Source: Paroedura picta (Eukaryota > Chordata > Lepidosauria > Squamata > Gekkonidae). From it: 64,000 nt of DNA. Numbering within the stretch: the stretch's first letter is position 1; each line of letters begins with the position of its first letter. Positions 45,301-56,721 of this stretch are shown here, piece by piece. The notes beneath the pieces are model-generated. The model did not search any database, was not told the origin of the DNA, and saw only the letters and a list, made by a program, of their open reading frames with translations. The DNA is taken from assembly GCF_049243985.1 (NCBI RefSeq), contig NC_135382.1, positions 21,494,990 through 21,558,989 on the forward strand, written 5' to 3'. Made by a program: the position numbers and the translations under genes.

Positions 45301-46822
45301 AATGATTAAGTGCAATTAAAGATTTTTAAATTAAGCAAATACAGCTTACAGTCATATTCCAAATAACATATGTGACATGTTCTGCAGAATCTCATCAGCT
45401 TACATTAAAGAGACCTGGGTCTCTTTGGTATCCTTTTCTTTTTAGTGATCTCAATTCAGTCAGTGTGCCGAAGTTTGCTCTGTTTTGAATGATTTGCAGC
45501 TGGCTTATTAACCATGGTTTAGTCTTACCCATGTTTTCACATGATGCTAGCTTATTGCCTGGCACCCCATGTCCTTGCTGCAGAGCAAAGGCACAAAGGA
45601 CTTGCATGATCATTTTCAAGATTCATCTGGGTTTCATGGATTAACCATGGTTTAAAATTGTCAATGAAGCTTACTTTAAAAAAACACAGTTGCTGTAATT
45701 TGCTATTTTAAACAGGTACAAACAAGTACAATCCTCTTTAAATCATTACTTGGTTTTCCTTGCTCCATTTAAAGTCTGCCTTTTTCACTGAGACTTAAAG
45801 CAACTGCACAATTAAAAGCAGGGCAGCCAGCACAGCGTGGTACATATTATCGGCCAAGCAGTAAAATAGGATTCCAAAGTTTGACTTAACGAGCTATAAA
45901 CGCCTGTAATTGATACCGAGTCACAAGGAGGGGCAGAAGATAATCTAGCCTGAGAAAAAAATAATTTCAGCCGTGTTGAAAGAAGGGGTCCAATGATTAA
46001 TAACAACTGGAATAGAAGCTCTTTTTCTCTATCGATTGTTTGTGATCAAGGAAAGTATCTGTTTCTAAGTTCAAGATGCTGACAACTTTATAGACAAAAG
46101 CATAAGCGTTTATAGGCAAATGAACGTGAGGGTCTTGCAGAATTTACCAGCACACTTGTCCACAGCTCTGCTTCCCAACCATATTCTGCAGGATCATGCC
46201 ACTTCTGGGGGTTCTTGAAGCCTGGAAAATGTTTCAGGGGTTTCTCGATGGTGAAAAGCTGAGAATGGCTGGTTTATGCTAATTCATGGATGGGAATGGT
46301 CTGTTCTCTGGACATTTCAAATTGGATAGGGGCTTAACAGCATTAGGGTGGCTGGTTTGGTAACAGACTGCCATTTGCTGACACTTTTCCATCTCCCTTC
46401 ACACAATTCCATTCTTCCGTAAGTCATCAGAGGCCAGGTCTGACTCTGGCGCACCTCCTTGTTTCGAGGATTCTCTTGGCACCGATGTGCAATTCTGCCA
46501 CTTCTGCATGGGATGAGATTCTAGCAAAGGTGTGTTGCCAGTGTTGAATGGTAGTGACTAACAGAGGTGGTTTAAAGAAAGGCCCTCTTTCTGTTCAGGT
46601 GGGGATAAAATGGGTTAAGGAGCCTGTCTCTTTATTTGCTGGATGCCTTTTTACAGGCCCTGCCCATCCCAGTCAAGAGGGTTTACAATGCAAAATAACA
46701 CCTGCACAAAAGAAGCTGGAAGGGCTGCCTGGACATTGAGTCACAGTGTATTAACCACACTTAAGTCTTCAACTTCAGTTTCGCACACTGTGCCAATGTA
46801 GACATCATGCTTTATTCCAGGG

Positions 46823-46935
46823 CAGGGATGGTCAAACTAGGGCTCTCCAGATATCCATAGACTACAAATGCTGGCAGAGGCTCATGGGAATTGTAGTCTG
46901 TGAACATCTAAAGAGCCACAGTTTTGCCACCCCTG
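46823..46935. mobile_element. Degraded palindromic hAT-type MITE, copy 11 (PEPD intron 1)
   Basis: This shortened copy (113 bp) has ends CAGGGATGGTCAAACT and GCCACCCCTG. The flanking direct repeat is imperfect (TTCCAGGG and TTCCAGAA). It is much more diverged than the other copies, showing the family was active over a long period. Confidence 0.8.
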
Positions 46936-47797
46936 TTCCAGAAGGGCACCCCTGTGCCCTTCTATTACAGAGTGAAGGATCTGTGTACTCATCTGGAAGC
47001 TGAAGCTGGGTTTCACAAACAAGCCATGGTTACAGTAAACCATGGTTTAAAATGGTCAGCCAGGGTCTGTTTGGTCTACTCCAGGAATTTCCCAGCTGTG
47101 ATTGTATGAAAAGCACCTTTTCTGCTCATCAGCCATGGCCCCACCCCAAAGAAGACAAAAAGGGAAAGAAGAGTGTTTGAATAACTCGGGTAATTACCTT
47201 GCCTGTGTCTTGCTTCATTTTGGGAACTTGCTGAAATATGGCCCGTTTTTTGTCTTTTAAATAAAAAAAATTGGTGACCTCAAGCAGTGGCCTATCTAAG
47301 CCATTTGATCTTTAGCTCTGCAAAATTGCATCAAAGTTCTACAGGTTATTGGTTCCTTTGCGCTCCGGTTTGGACTTCTGACACCGAAGTCTCACTGAAG
47401 GTTGCTCTCTGCAACTCTAAAAACAAAGGTTAGCTTTCAGGCTTGCGGCATGCCGAGAGGGTCGTGTAATAATTAATACATGAGGGAGCATCGCACCGAG
47501 CACGCTCAGGTTAATGCAGTTTGATACGTGTTTTCTTCGTCTTAGCAACAGCTGAGCTTAGCAACGGGACGCAACTGAAGGCACCGCCAGTGTAGCTTGG
47601 TTTGTGGTTTGGGATGCGTTGGCCTTTGCTGGCTGAGACCCCTCTGTCTGAGAGGGAGGTTCTAGTGAATTCTTTGAAATGGAGATCGTTGGGTGGGGAG
47701 CTGTTGATACAGCTGGCTGCCATTGGGCTCTGGTGGAGGTGGGACTACAGTGAAAACTGGAGAGAGGACCTTGGCCTCCAGGAAACGTTCTCTAGGC

Positions 47798-47946
47798 CAG
47801 GGGTAGTCAACCTGTGGTCCTCCAGATGTACATGGACTAGAATTCCCATGAGCCCCTGCCAGCAAACGCTGCCAGCAAATGCTGGCAGGGGCTCATGGGA
47901 ATTGTAGTCCATGAATGTCTGGAGGACCACAGGTTGACTACTCCTG
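47798..47946. mobile_element. Palindromic hAT-type MITE, copy 9 (PEPD intron 1)
   Basis: This 149-bp palindrome has a perfect duplication CTCTAGGC (47790-47797 and 47947-47954). It is of the CTGTGGTCC subtype, with an extra repeated GCCAGCAAA unit in the centre. It would be transcribed within PEPD pre-mRNA. Confidence 0.93.
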
Positions 47947-48865
47947 CTCTAGGCCTACTTTGCCTCTGCCATGTTGAGCGATTGTCCCTGTGGGCCTGCA
48001 TAGTTTCACATCCCTCTTGGCGGCTTGCAGGAGCAGAATAAATTAATGCAAAATAGTTTTTTTTTAAGATGGATAATTTTATGCAAAAGATGATATAGTT
48101 GTTTGTTGGTTTAGAGGTTTCTGTCTTGTTTTTTTTCTCCTTAGTGGGGACCAAGATTGGCTTACAGCTGCCTTTCTCAATTTTTTACCATTGAAAAAAC
48201 CCCACTAGATCCAGCTAGCTCAGCTGTGAGATTCCAGGCTACTGGGAGCGCTAGGATGGATATCAATGTCCAGACTACCAAGGAGCCACCTCTGTATTCT
48301 CAGATCTACTGAGGTGATTAGGCTCACTTGTGGCTGTTTCCTGTGCCACCAAGGAGCTTATTCCCTCACTAAAATTGCTGGCTGTATCCAAGCTGTACTT
48401 GCAGTACTCAGCTAGCTCCTTCTTGTCGGTGTCCCTCTAGGACAGCGGCCTATCAGGAAGGTTCCTGGAAAGTCACATGGCCAGTCCTCCTATTCTGAAA
48501 CTCCAGTGGCAATTGTAAACCGCTTTGAGACTCTGACGGGTAGCAAAAAGCAGGGTACAAGAAACCAGCGCTCTTTTTTTGATAATTGCCTTGTAATACC
48601 ACCCCTCATAAAATATCCCTCCTGGGCAATGCTGTTTTGCACGGTTCACATCTTTCTGTGGAATACTGGTGGGTCCTGATGTATGTTGTATTTTACTAAG
48701 CTCCCCCCTGCTTGATATGCTTTTAACACCCTATGCATAAATATAATAAATAAATTAAGGTGCCTGAAAAATGGCTATGTGGGTTTTTTAAATTACCTTC
48801 TTCGGAAATGTGTTATTTTGATTGCAAATCCTGATTTCTCTCTCCCTTCCCATCCTCTCTCCTAG

Positions 48866-49049
48866 ACCCATTTTTTGGCTGGGGAATGAAACCTTGAAAA
48901 TATCAGCTGCCCTTTTTGCCCTGAACCGAACCCGTCTATGCAATCGGCTGAGAGCAAAGAGCAACGTGCTGCCGAAGTCCATTGTTGTCCTGCAGGGCGG
49001 TGAGCAGGCCAACAGGTACTGCACTGATACCGGCATCGTTTTCCGCCAG
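48866..49049 (+). CDS. PEPD: PEPD (prolidase) exon 2
   Basis: This 184-bp exon has a pyrimidine-rich acceptor (ending CCTAG before 48866) and a GTAAGA donor at 49050. It completes codon 6 and ends in phase 0 after Gln67. The product includes [16 protein letters not shown] and IVVLQGGE, then [12 protein letters not shown], which matches vertebrate prolidase over the whole length. It belongs to the N-terminal (aminopeptidase P N-terminal-like) domain, which in the known dimer contributes to subunit contacts and shapes the active site. The metal-binding residues (Asp276, Asp287, His370, Glu412, Glu452 in human) lie far downstream and are not in this window. No frameshift or stop is seen, and codons look constrained, so the gene appears functional. 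A processed pseudogene is excluded by the introns. Confidence 0.98.
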
Positions 49050-49667
49050 GTAAGATCAAGTGGTGGCAGTTCCCCTGCTTATCTTTTCTGTGGGTCTTTG
49101 GATAGGGATGAGTCAACAGCTGGTTCAGATATCACCCTATTTCCTGCCGGCTGGCTTGTTTCCACCAGCTCTGTGATCCAGAAAGCACTGGGTTGAACTA
49201 AGTGTGAATACCCAGTTCACCAAGGCCGCAGCCGTGGCAGCGTGCTGAATTTTTTTTAATGTGCTATCTGATGCTTTCAGAAACTGCAATCGTGGCATAA
49301 TCAAGCAGTAAAGTTTGCTGCTGAATCGGGCTCGACCATTGATCTTCATCTGTGGCTTATATGACGGCAATTCAAGTCAGGTTTCGTATGTTTTATGGCA
49401 CGTGCGGGAACCTGCCCTGGTGCAAAGAGCAGCCAATCTGTTTTGTAAGCCTTCAGCAGGAGCCCTTTGTGGACCAGAATGCTTCCTGTAGGCTGCTTGG
49501 TAACAGCATGGCTCCCTGGACATTTGCAAGTACAGCAAAGGAGGAAGGTATTGGTGTGTTCAAGATGCCAAGTGGTATTACAGAACAAAACTAACCATCT
49601 CTCCCTGAGCCCCAGTCAAAATTAGGTTCTGTGTCATGAAATGATCACTCTTCCCATGACCCATAGC

Positions 49668-49985
49668 AGGGTTTTGTGAAATCCTGGGGTTTCTTGACAG
49701 CCCCTGGAAGGGTTCCCTGAATGGGTAGGAGTTAGTTTTTATATATTTTTTATTTTTTTAAATAGTTATTGGGGATATGACCATATATGGTCATGTCGAC
49801 CCCCCCCCCCCCCGTTCCCAAAATAGCCAGTGTTCGGCCTGGAGGGGGAGGGGCCCCGGGTGGGTACGTACCCAGCTCTGCTTCACAACCATATTCTGCA
49901 TCATTGTGCCACTTCTAGGGTATCTTGAAGCATGAAGCATGCTTCAGGGGTTTCTCAATGGTAAAAAAATTGAGAAAGGCTGAAC
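49668..49985 (+). repeat. TTTCTCAACC-ended MITE-like repeat (PEPD intron 2)
   Basis: It runs from GGGTTTTGTGAAATCCTGGG to AAATTGAGAAAGGCTGAAC with the central ATGACCATATATGGTCAT palindrome and a poly-C run at about 49800-49813. Confidence 0.7.
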
Positions 49986-50611
49986 TATACTATTAATAAT
50001 TAAAATGAACAGTTCTCCAGGAAGTGAGAATGTCTAAATTGGTTCTTATATATTATCTCGATCCTTATGGCTAAGGTTATGCAAGAAATGCCGCTCATCC
50101 TGTGGTGGAGGGTGTGCACATGCATGCTTAAGACTGACTGTGTACCTTGTGGTAGAAGCAGGATTGCAACCAGGCAAGTCCTGATTTGCGTCCAGGCTGC
50201 TAGTCACTTTCCCCCCACACCATCCTTTCCCTTTCATTTATAATTCTCTCTCCTTTCTCTCTTCTCCCTTCTCTAGCTTCCATGGCAAAATAATTTTCTA
50301 AAAAATGTATCCCACAGTGTTTTATTAAAACATTCCGTCTTCTGGAGGATTTCTACTTAATTTTTCCCTTTTTCCTAAGCTTTACTTAAAAGGATTTAAT
50401 TCATACTTCTGAACATGGTGAAATATGTTTAGGTCATCTTGCGTAACACATGTTGGTCCTGACCTGTCACTCCTAGGCTGAAACTTGGAAAAATGAATGG
50501 GGTTGGGGCTGGTTGGCACTTGGATCTATTGGAGAGGCAGGGATAGAACTTTTCTAAGGAATCCTAATTGTCAGCATTCACCAATGTATGCTTAAATCAT
50601 CCTTCCTTACA

Positions 50612-50859
50612 TTTTTACTGTTGAGAAACCCCTGTAACATTCTTCAGGCTTTGAGAAATCCGGGAAGTGGAACAGTCATGCAGAATGTGGTTGGGAAGCA
50701 TAGCCCACCCACGGCCCCTCCCCTTCCTACCCTCTCTAGACCCATCATTGGCTATTTTGGCAGGAGGTGGGTCGACATCATCATATGTGGGATATCATCC
50801 AATAACTGTTTAACAAGCTTTTAAAATATATAAAAATTAACTCCCACCCATACAGGAAA

Positions 50860-50930
<71 letters not shown>

Positions 50931-51008
50931 GATTTATATCCCGCCACTCCCTTACAGGGCCGTTAAAAAACCCCGGCGTTTCACGAAACTGGTTGAGGAA
51001 GCCTGGCT
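50612..51008 (-). repeat. TTTCTCAACC-ended MITE-like repeat, inverted, with nested L2 tail
   Basis: It begins TTTTTACTGTTGAGAAACCC and ends CTGGTTGAGGAAGCCTGG. The order is the reverse of 49668-49985. At about 50858-50965 an ATT repeat with an L2-like tail interrupts it. Confidence 0.7.
50858..50965 (-). repeat. (ATT)n microsatellite with L2 3' end
   Basis: More than 20 ATT units are followed by AGATTTATATCCCGCCACTC, which is the reverse of an L2 3' end. The same pairing is seen at 17821-17880, so the microsatellite grew from the L2 tail. Confidence 0.75.
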
Positions 51009-51237
51009 TAGATCATGGTAGTTGAATACACTATTTTCAGATTTCTTTGGGCCTCTCTGCCTTTCCTGGCACATGTTGTTGCAGACCAAAGTCTGGATGT
51101 TTCCCTATTAGCTCTTCATTATTACTAATAACAAAACACTATTTGCTCAGATATGCAAATGTGCCTCGTAATACTATCATGACATCACCTTTAAAAACAG
51201 GCTTGGGTCATGACCAGTGTAAAATTACCCGATGATC

Positions 51238-51425
51238 TGCCCTGTATGGCTCCAGGCTAGCCTGATCTTGTCAGACCCTGGAAGCTAAAGCAGCATTGGC
51301 CTTGGCTAGTCTTTGAATGGGAGACCACCAAAGCAGCCCAGGGTGGCAACACAGACGTAAGCAATGCTTTGAAAACCTGTCAGTTGCCGTAAATCAGCAG
51401 TGCTTTGATGACGCTTTCCATCCCC
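51238..51425 (+). mobile_element. 5S-rRNA-derived SINE (PEPD intron 2)
   Basis: The head contains CCTGATCTTGTCAGACCCTG, GAAGCTAAAGCAGC and TTTGAATGGGAGACC, the order of the 5S rRNA internal promoter region. Confidence 0.8.
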
Positions 51426-51885
51426 AGATTAGCCGACAGTCCTGTTGACTGGGGAAAAAGCAGGGTATAAATATTTTAAATGTAAAGAATTAAAGAAACA
51501 AAAGTGGAGGAACAGAACTATGGAACAGACTGTTTATTGTTGCCCCCTCCAGCAAAAGATATCATTACACAGTTTGTCTTTCGTTAACTACAATCTTGTG
51601 CATCAGATAAACTTTCCAGAATTAATCCAGAGTTCTTCCTCTGCTCTCAGCCTTGTAAGGGACTCTGGGGATTGCATTTGCTGCTGGAGAGTATTAGATC
51701 AGCAGCTGGAATCTGTAGATTCAGTGGGATATTTCCAGCCTTTTGGCCTGCTGCTGTTGAACTGGGTGCATGCCCTAGGTCAGTGGTTCTACAGCCTCTC
51801 TCTAATCAGACAGGAATATCACACCAAAGTTCAAAGCAAGAGCTCTACCAAGAGTTGGCATGAAAGAGTGTAACTGAAAATATAG

Positions 51886-51947
51886 TTTCAAGTTACTGGT
51901 AATTGACATGTTGAAGTTTCAGGTTAGTGGTAATTGACATGTTGACT
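51886..51947. repeat. 31-bp tandem duplication (PEPD intron 2)
   Basis: Two 31-bp units (51886-51916 and 51917-51947) share TGGTAATTGACATGTTGA and differ at a few positions near the start and the last base. Confidence 0.9.
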
Positions 51948-52659
51948 AAGAATCCAGGCAGTTTTCACAGTTTAAATGCTGGTTGTTATGAGTCTGGTAT
52001 TAGATGGTGACCCACACAAAAACACACAGGAGCACCCTGAACAGTTGTTATAACATATTGGCATAAGTTTGCACATGGCAGCTGTTGGGTCTGTTGTTTC
52101 CCTTTCTGGAAAAAAAACATCTCTAAGGTCAATTAATTTCAGACATGCAAAGCTTTCTGGGTAGGCTTCTCTTGGCCTACCCTGTCTTGCTTATAGTGAA
52201 CCAGAAATAAAATGGAGGATTGCAGCCACTTTCCTCTTTGTATCAGGGGGAAACCATTGCATTGGCTGGCTGGGTATTGATAGGATACATTCACTGAGCT
52301 ATTTTCTGTCCTTGGGTTACGTTGTGTTAAAAGAAGTGATACATTTTCCGGCCATCCATCTTCAGGATCAGGGGACTGAGCTTTACAAGTGTTGGTGACC
52401 TGAAATGTTCCATTCAGATATTTGGAAAGTTTGTGTGGATATTTTATGGTGCTGTCTGGAAACGGCAGAAAGTGTTTGTGTCCTTTGAGATGACTAAGCC
52501 CAATCCTTTGCTCCATGCAGCTGTGTTTGTGGCTAAGCTCAGTTCCATTTTGACAGTTCCATGTTCTGTGTTGGTATTTTGATTGTTGGTTTTGCAAATG
52601 GCCTTTGGGAAGGGCCAGTAGCTAGAGAAGATGTAATGCCATTTACTTTCTCTGTCTAG

Positions 52660-52787
52660 GAATCTTATTTTCATTGGACGTTTGGAGTGACTGAGGCAGA
52701 TTGCTATGGAGCAATTGACGTCGACAGCGGGGATGCTGTTCTTTTTATCCCGAGACTCCCAGAAAGCTATGCCGTGTGGATGGGGAA
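52660..52787 (+). CDS. PEPD: PEPD (prolidase) exon 3
   Basis: This 128-bp exon follows a TCTGTCTAG acceptor and ends at a GTAAGT donor beginning at 52788. It encodes [20 protein letters not shown] and then [20 protein letters not shown] followed by MG plus two bases of the next codon. The human counterpart ends in WMGK, so the split codon is probably Lys110. With exons 1 and 2 it gives 109 complete codons of the N-terminal domain at the same residue numbering as human, with no indel. The phase-2 end means the next exon must begin with one base completing AA-N. That exon (expected to start near IHSKEHFKEKY in human) was not found to the right edge, so intron 3 is at least 11.2 kb long here. 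Confidence 0.98.
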
Positions 52788-52993
52788 GTAAGTGTACTCC
52801 TGAATTTGCCCCTGAGCTTTGCCTTTCTGTAATAAAGTGTTTAGGCACCGCAATGCTCTTAGTTCGGTGCTTCCGTTTGCATCTTAGTGACCGGCATCAG
52901 AAACTGGTTTTGTGGCTTAAGCAATAAAAATTCCAAGCCTAGATCAGGGGGAGGGAGTGTTGAGGAGAGCCAGTGTGGCATCGTGGTTCGAAC

Positions 52994-53110
52994 AGCCTTT
53001 CTCAACCTTTTTACCAATGAGAAATCCCAGAGACATTCTCAGGCTTCAAGAAACCCAGGAAGTGGGTCAGCCGGCCACACCTTCCTGCCACACCCCCGGA
53101 AATCACATGA
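52994..53110 (-). repeat. TTTCTCAACC-ended repeat fragment (PEPD intron 3)
   Basis: It begins CAGCCTTTCTCAACCTTTTT and continues GAGAAATCCCAGAGACATTC, then is lost. The opposite end of a copy lies at 62465-62580 (ACTCCCACCCATTCAAGAAA to GGTTGAGAAAGCCTGGG). Confidence 0.6.
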
Positions 53111-54481
53111 CATTACCCAGATGCTTCTACTGAATGTGAGACCACTGAAGTCATTCCTGCAGCATAGGAAGTGACAGGAGAAATGTTTCCAGGTGATTTG
53201 TGATCAAAACCATGGCTGCTCTCTGTTTGCTCAAGGGAGCCTGAAGAAACAAGGTTGGGGCAGGCTGATGCCATTTCATTGCCCCTATCACCACCACTCC
53301 CAGTGTCAGAAACATGGCTGGAGCAGGCCTATGCTGCTCCATCACCTCCACCCCAATGCCAGAAACAGGGTCAGAGCAGACCTAAGTTGCCCTGTCTCTG
53401 CCCCCCCCAAGTTAAATTGAGAGTACTTCCCTCTCTTGGACACCAGTCTCTACCATGTGCAATGAGCCTCAGTCAACAAGGATTTGTATGGCTGGGGCCC
53501 CACCTCTTCCAGCCTGGTTTAGAGTGATGGAGTAAGACTTGTGGGAGGAGTCCAAAATCACCCATTGTTTTCTGAATCAGTTGTGTGCTTTCAGCCCAAC
53601 CTATTTTACAACCTATTGTTTGTGAGCGGAAGAAATGTCAAGGGGGAGTGAGGGAGGGCAACATGTGGCATGCTAAGCCTTTTGAAGGACGGCTGGGATA
53701 AAAAGGGGGAGACAGATGTTGACTCTCTTACTGTGTTGACTCTCTCTTTAAGTGTGGGGGGTGAGGGCGGCTCATGGTTGTCCATGAAACAGAGCAATAG
53801 GTGATAAAGTGCTACCAGTTTTTTCACTGATGCAAATTGGAGAAATGGTTATCTTGCTTGATTTCCTCCTCCTCCCCACGCACACTCTCTCTGCAGCCTT
53901 GTCCTTCATGGTTTTTCATGCATGTGGGTCCCACAGTTCTAGCCATAGCTATGGGGAGGGGAGATCAAGAAGGGTCTGTTCTCTCTCTAGAATCAGAGGA
54001 GAACCCAGCAGGAACCAACCTCAGGGTCCACAATTAATTTTCCAGCTTGGCATTCCTCCTCTAATCCAATCATCTGTGTCCCTTTATCCCCTATTTACGA
54101 ATTGATTGCTGTGCATATTGATGGGGTTGGTCATCACGGAAAATTAACAGCGTAGCTGTCGCTGCCAAGGGTAGTCAAGGTATCTAAGCTAGGGGAGCAT
54201 AAAACAGCACAGTGGGACATGAAGCTGTTTTTTTGTGTGTGTGTTTTGCTTTTTTAAATCGATAATTAAGATGATAACATTGTTGAAGGGTCATTTGCAT
54301 AATAAAAAAGAAATTGTGTAAACAATGCGGAACTGAATGGGTTGCGATAAATGGGAATTCTCTACTCTTCCTGGTCAACTGACCTACTTTTTGATTCGTT
54401 GAAATTTTTGGTGGAGGAAAGCGGGTTCTGCCCATGAGGATTGAGAAGGGGCTCCCCAGTGGAACCCTATTGCTGCGCTAT

Positions 54482-54577
54482 CTTGGGGGGTGCTTTCTAC
54501 CAAGACTGGGAAAGCAGCCCTGCATCTTTCATCAAGTAGCTTTGCTTTCCCGGTCTTGGTAGAAAGCACCCCCCAAG
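54482..54577. repeat. 35-bp inverted repeat, 26-nt spacer (PEPD intron 3)
   Basis: The arms at 54482-54516 and 54543-54577 are complementary at 34 of 35 positions (CTTGGGGGGTGCTTTC and GAAAGCACCCCCCAAG at the outer ends). No similarity to other repeats in the window is seen, and no target duplication is clear. Confidence 0.93.
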
Positions 54578-54704
54578 GAATGCTTTGGATGACCTCATGA
54601 TGGGAGTGGGAGCACGGTCAATGCCTTCTGCTCAGCACCTGAGAACTGGCACATTTCAGCTCCAGCTCTGTGCCTTGCCCTGTCAGAGTAGGAAATGACC
54701 GTAT

Positions 54705-54983
54705 TGAAGAAGAAGAAGAAGAGTTGGTTCTTATATGCCACTTTTCTCTACCGGTGGAGGCTCAAAGCGGCTTACAGTCGACTTCCCTTTCCTTTCCCCA
54801 CAACAGACACCCTGTGAGGTGGGTGAGGCTGAGAGAGCCCTGATATCACTGCTCGGTCAGAACAACTTTATCAGTGCTGTGACGAGCCCAAGGTCACCCA
54901 GATGGCTGCATGTGGGGGAGTGCAGAATCGAACCCAGCTTGCCAGATTAGAAGTACACACTCCTAACCACTACACCAAACTGA
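54705..54983 (-). mobile_element. tRNA-derived SINE with TTC-rich tail (PEPD intron 3)
   Basis: This well-preserved inverted copy runs from (GAA)n and AGTTGGTTCTTATATGCCAC to TCCTAACCACTACACCAAAC. It is very close to 10227-10506, suggesting a younger subfamily. Confidence 0.88.
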
Positions 54984-55029
54984 GGCACATGCCTGGCTAC
55001 AGTCTGACCTAAGAGTGGACCAGGGGGCC

Positions 55030-55268
55030 CTGACAGAAGGAGAAAGAGTAAGGGTTCCATCCTCCAGGTGGTGGATGGAGATCTCCTTGGGTAGCAACTC
55101 ATTTCTGGGCAACAGAGACCAATTCCCTTGGAGAAAATGGCGACTTTGGTAGCTGGATGCTATGGCATTATAGCCCGTTAAAGTCCCTCCCCTCCCAACC
55201 TTGCCCTCCTCAGGCTCCATCCCTGGAATCTCCAGGTGTATCCCCCACCAGAGCTGGCAAGCTTAACC
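55030..55268 (+). repeat. AGGGTTGCCA-ended repeat, copy C (PEPD intron 3)
   Basis: It shares GAGAAAATGGCGACTTTGG, GATGCTATGGCATTATA and GAATCTCCAGGTGTATCCC with copy B. The ends are decayed. Confidence 0.65.
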
Positions 55269-56554
55269 TCGGGAGAGAGGAAGAATTGAAAGGCTTGTTC
55301 ACAAAAGCTGACAGGATGGCGTTGGACTCTGTTCTTTTAGGATCTGTTGCTAGGATCACACATTCTGAGCTTGACCTACCTCGCAGGACTGTTGTGAAGA
55401 TAAAATGGAGGAGAGAAGAATGGTGTAGGCCACTTTGAATCTAGTTGGGGAGATAGCAAAAGGGCCCCTGGGTTTTCCTGCTGCTTGTCGCCTGTGGGCC
55501 TCAGCCTGCCTGTTTCCTGTCCTTTTGTTTCTACTTTCTGTTATGATAAAATTCTCTTTGGCCCTTTGGGAGCTGGGGCCCGTGCTTGTTCTCTTGGGCA
55601 CGTCTATACCATGCCTGTCCAGTTGCATCGTTTTGGCCTCGGCACAGTTTGCAGAGCCCGGGATTGTTTGTGATTTGATACTTTGTCCTCCTTTCAGATT
55701 GGGCAGCTTCTAATTGGAGCAGTTACTCTTCTTTAAGTGCTAATTTTGGAATGAGGAAGGGTTGCAGCCATTTCTGCACAGTGCTCTGCGACCGGCCATA
55801 TGGCAGGGCAGCCTTTTTATCACTGCATGAGGATGCTTGTCGAATTGCTGCTCTGGCTCTGCCCTTCCTTTGCCATTTTCATTTGTTCTTTTGCAGACCT
55901 GAGTTTGCACAGCCTGGTTCCCTTTTTGACTCGGTCCCTGTGTCTTATAACCTCTTTTCTTATCTGAGCTGTGGCTCTTTCTGCACTGCAGGATGGGGAA
56001 TAGCGGGTTTGCAAGAAGGATTTGACCTGCATTTGGCTGGCTGTCCTGCCCTGCACATGGCAGCCCCCATGACATACTCTCTGCCTTTTCAATATGTGGT
56101 AAAGCTTACGGGAGGTAGTTTTGAGTTTGTTTACAGCTGCCAGAATGGTCAAAGCAGGAAAAAAAGGGCCTGTCAAACCTGAGGGATAGATTTATTGCTG
56201 TAACTGACATAATATCAGAGAAATCACAGGAGCAATTTTCAAGTGATTTGGTAAATTTAGCAAAAAGCTGAATTTTGAGCTTTCCCTCCTGCTTCTGTCA
56301 TGAGAAAATGTAGCGAATTTTCTCTGCCTGCTTCATAGAAACCTTTGTCAACTATAGGTATTGGATTTTTCTGTCCTTAGTTTTTGTACAAATTAATGTT
56401 GCAAAAAAGAATTATAAAAATCATCTATCCAACATGTTTCCTGACCTGGATAGCCCAAGCTTAAAACACAACATTAAGATGCAAGCAATCAAAATACAAG
56501 CATGACCTCCTGGGGTGGAAGAGCCATTCTAATATAGTCTGCAGGCATCATCTG

Positions 56555-56665
56555 GGCATGGAATTGGGGTCTCTATGGGTGGGCAGGTAGTTGTGAATTT
56601 CCTGCATTCTGCAGGGGGTTGGACTAGATGACCTTTGCCGTCCCTTCCAGTTCTATGATTCTAAG
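56555..56665 (+). mobile_element. CR1 3' end fragment
   Basis: GGGGGTTGGACTAGATGACC and CAGTTCTATGATTCTAAG are the CR1 3' terminus. Confidence 0.85.
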
Positions 56666-56721
56666 CACAGCCTTGCCCATCGCCTTCTAAAAAACATGAG
56701 CCAAGTTCCTTTTGCTCTGGC

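Larger units (their letters stand above)
41680..48865 (+). other. PEPD: PEPD intron 1
   Basis: This intron begins GTAAGC and ends CCTAG. The first 280 bp belong to the CpG island. From 42000 to 43700 no clear repeat or coding region is seen apart from short homopolymers. The rest holds SINE fragments (43705-43835, 43895-44045), a repeat of the TTTCTCAACC-ended family (45005-45300 and 46165-46275), two palindromic MITEs (46823, 47798) and a SINE tail near 48500. A GC-rich block at 44690-45000 may be a repeat. Confidence 0.9.
49050..52659 (+). other. PEPD: PEPD intron 2
   Basis: This 3.6-kb intron has a GTAAGA donor and a TCTGTCTAG acceptor. It contains two copies of the TTTCTCAACC-ended repeat (49668-49985 and 50612-51008), an ATT-expanded L2 tail nested in the second, a 5S-derived SINE (51238-51425) and a 31-bp tandem duplication (51886-51947). 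The last 700 bp have no recognised repeat. Confidence 0.9.
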
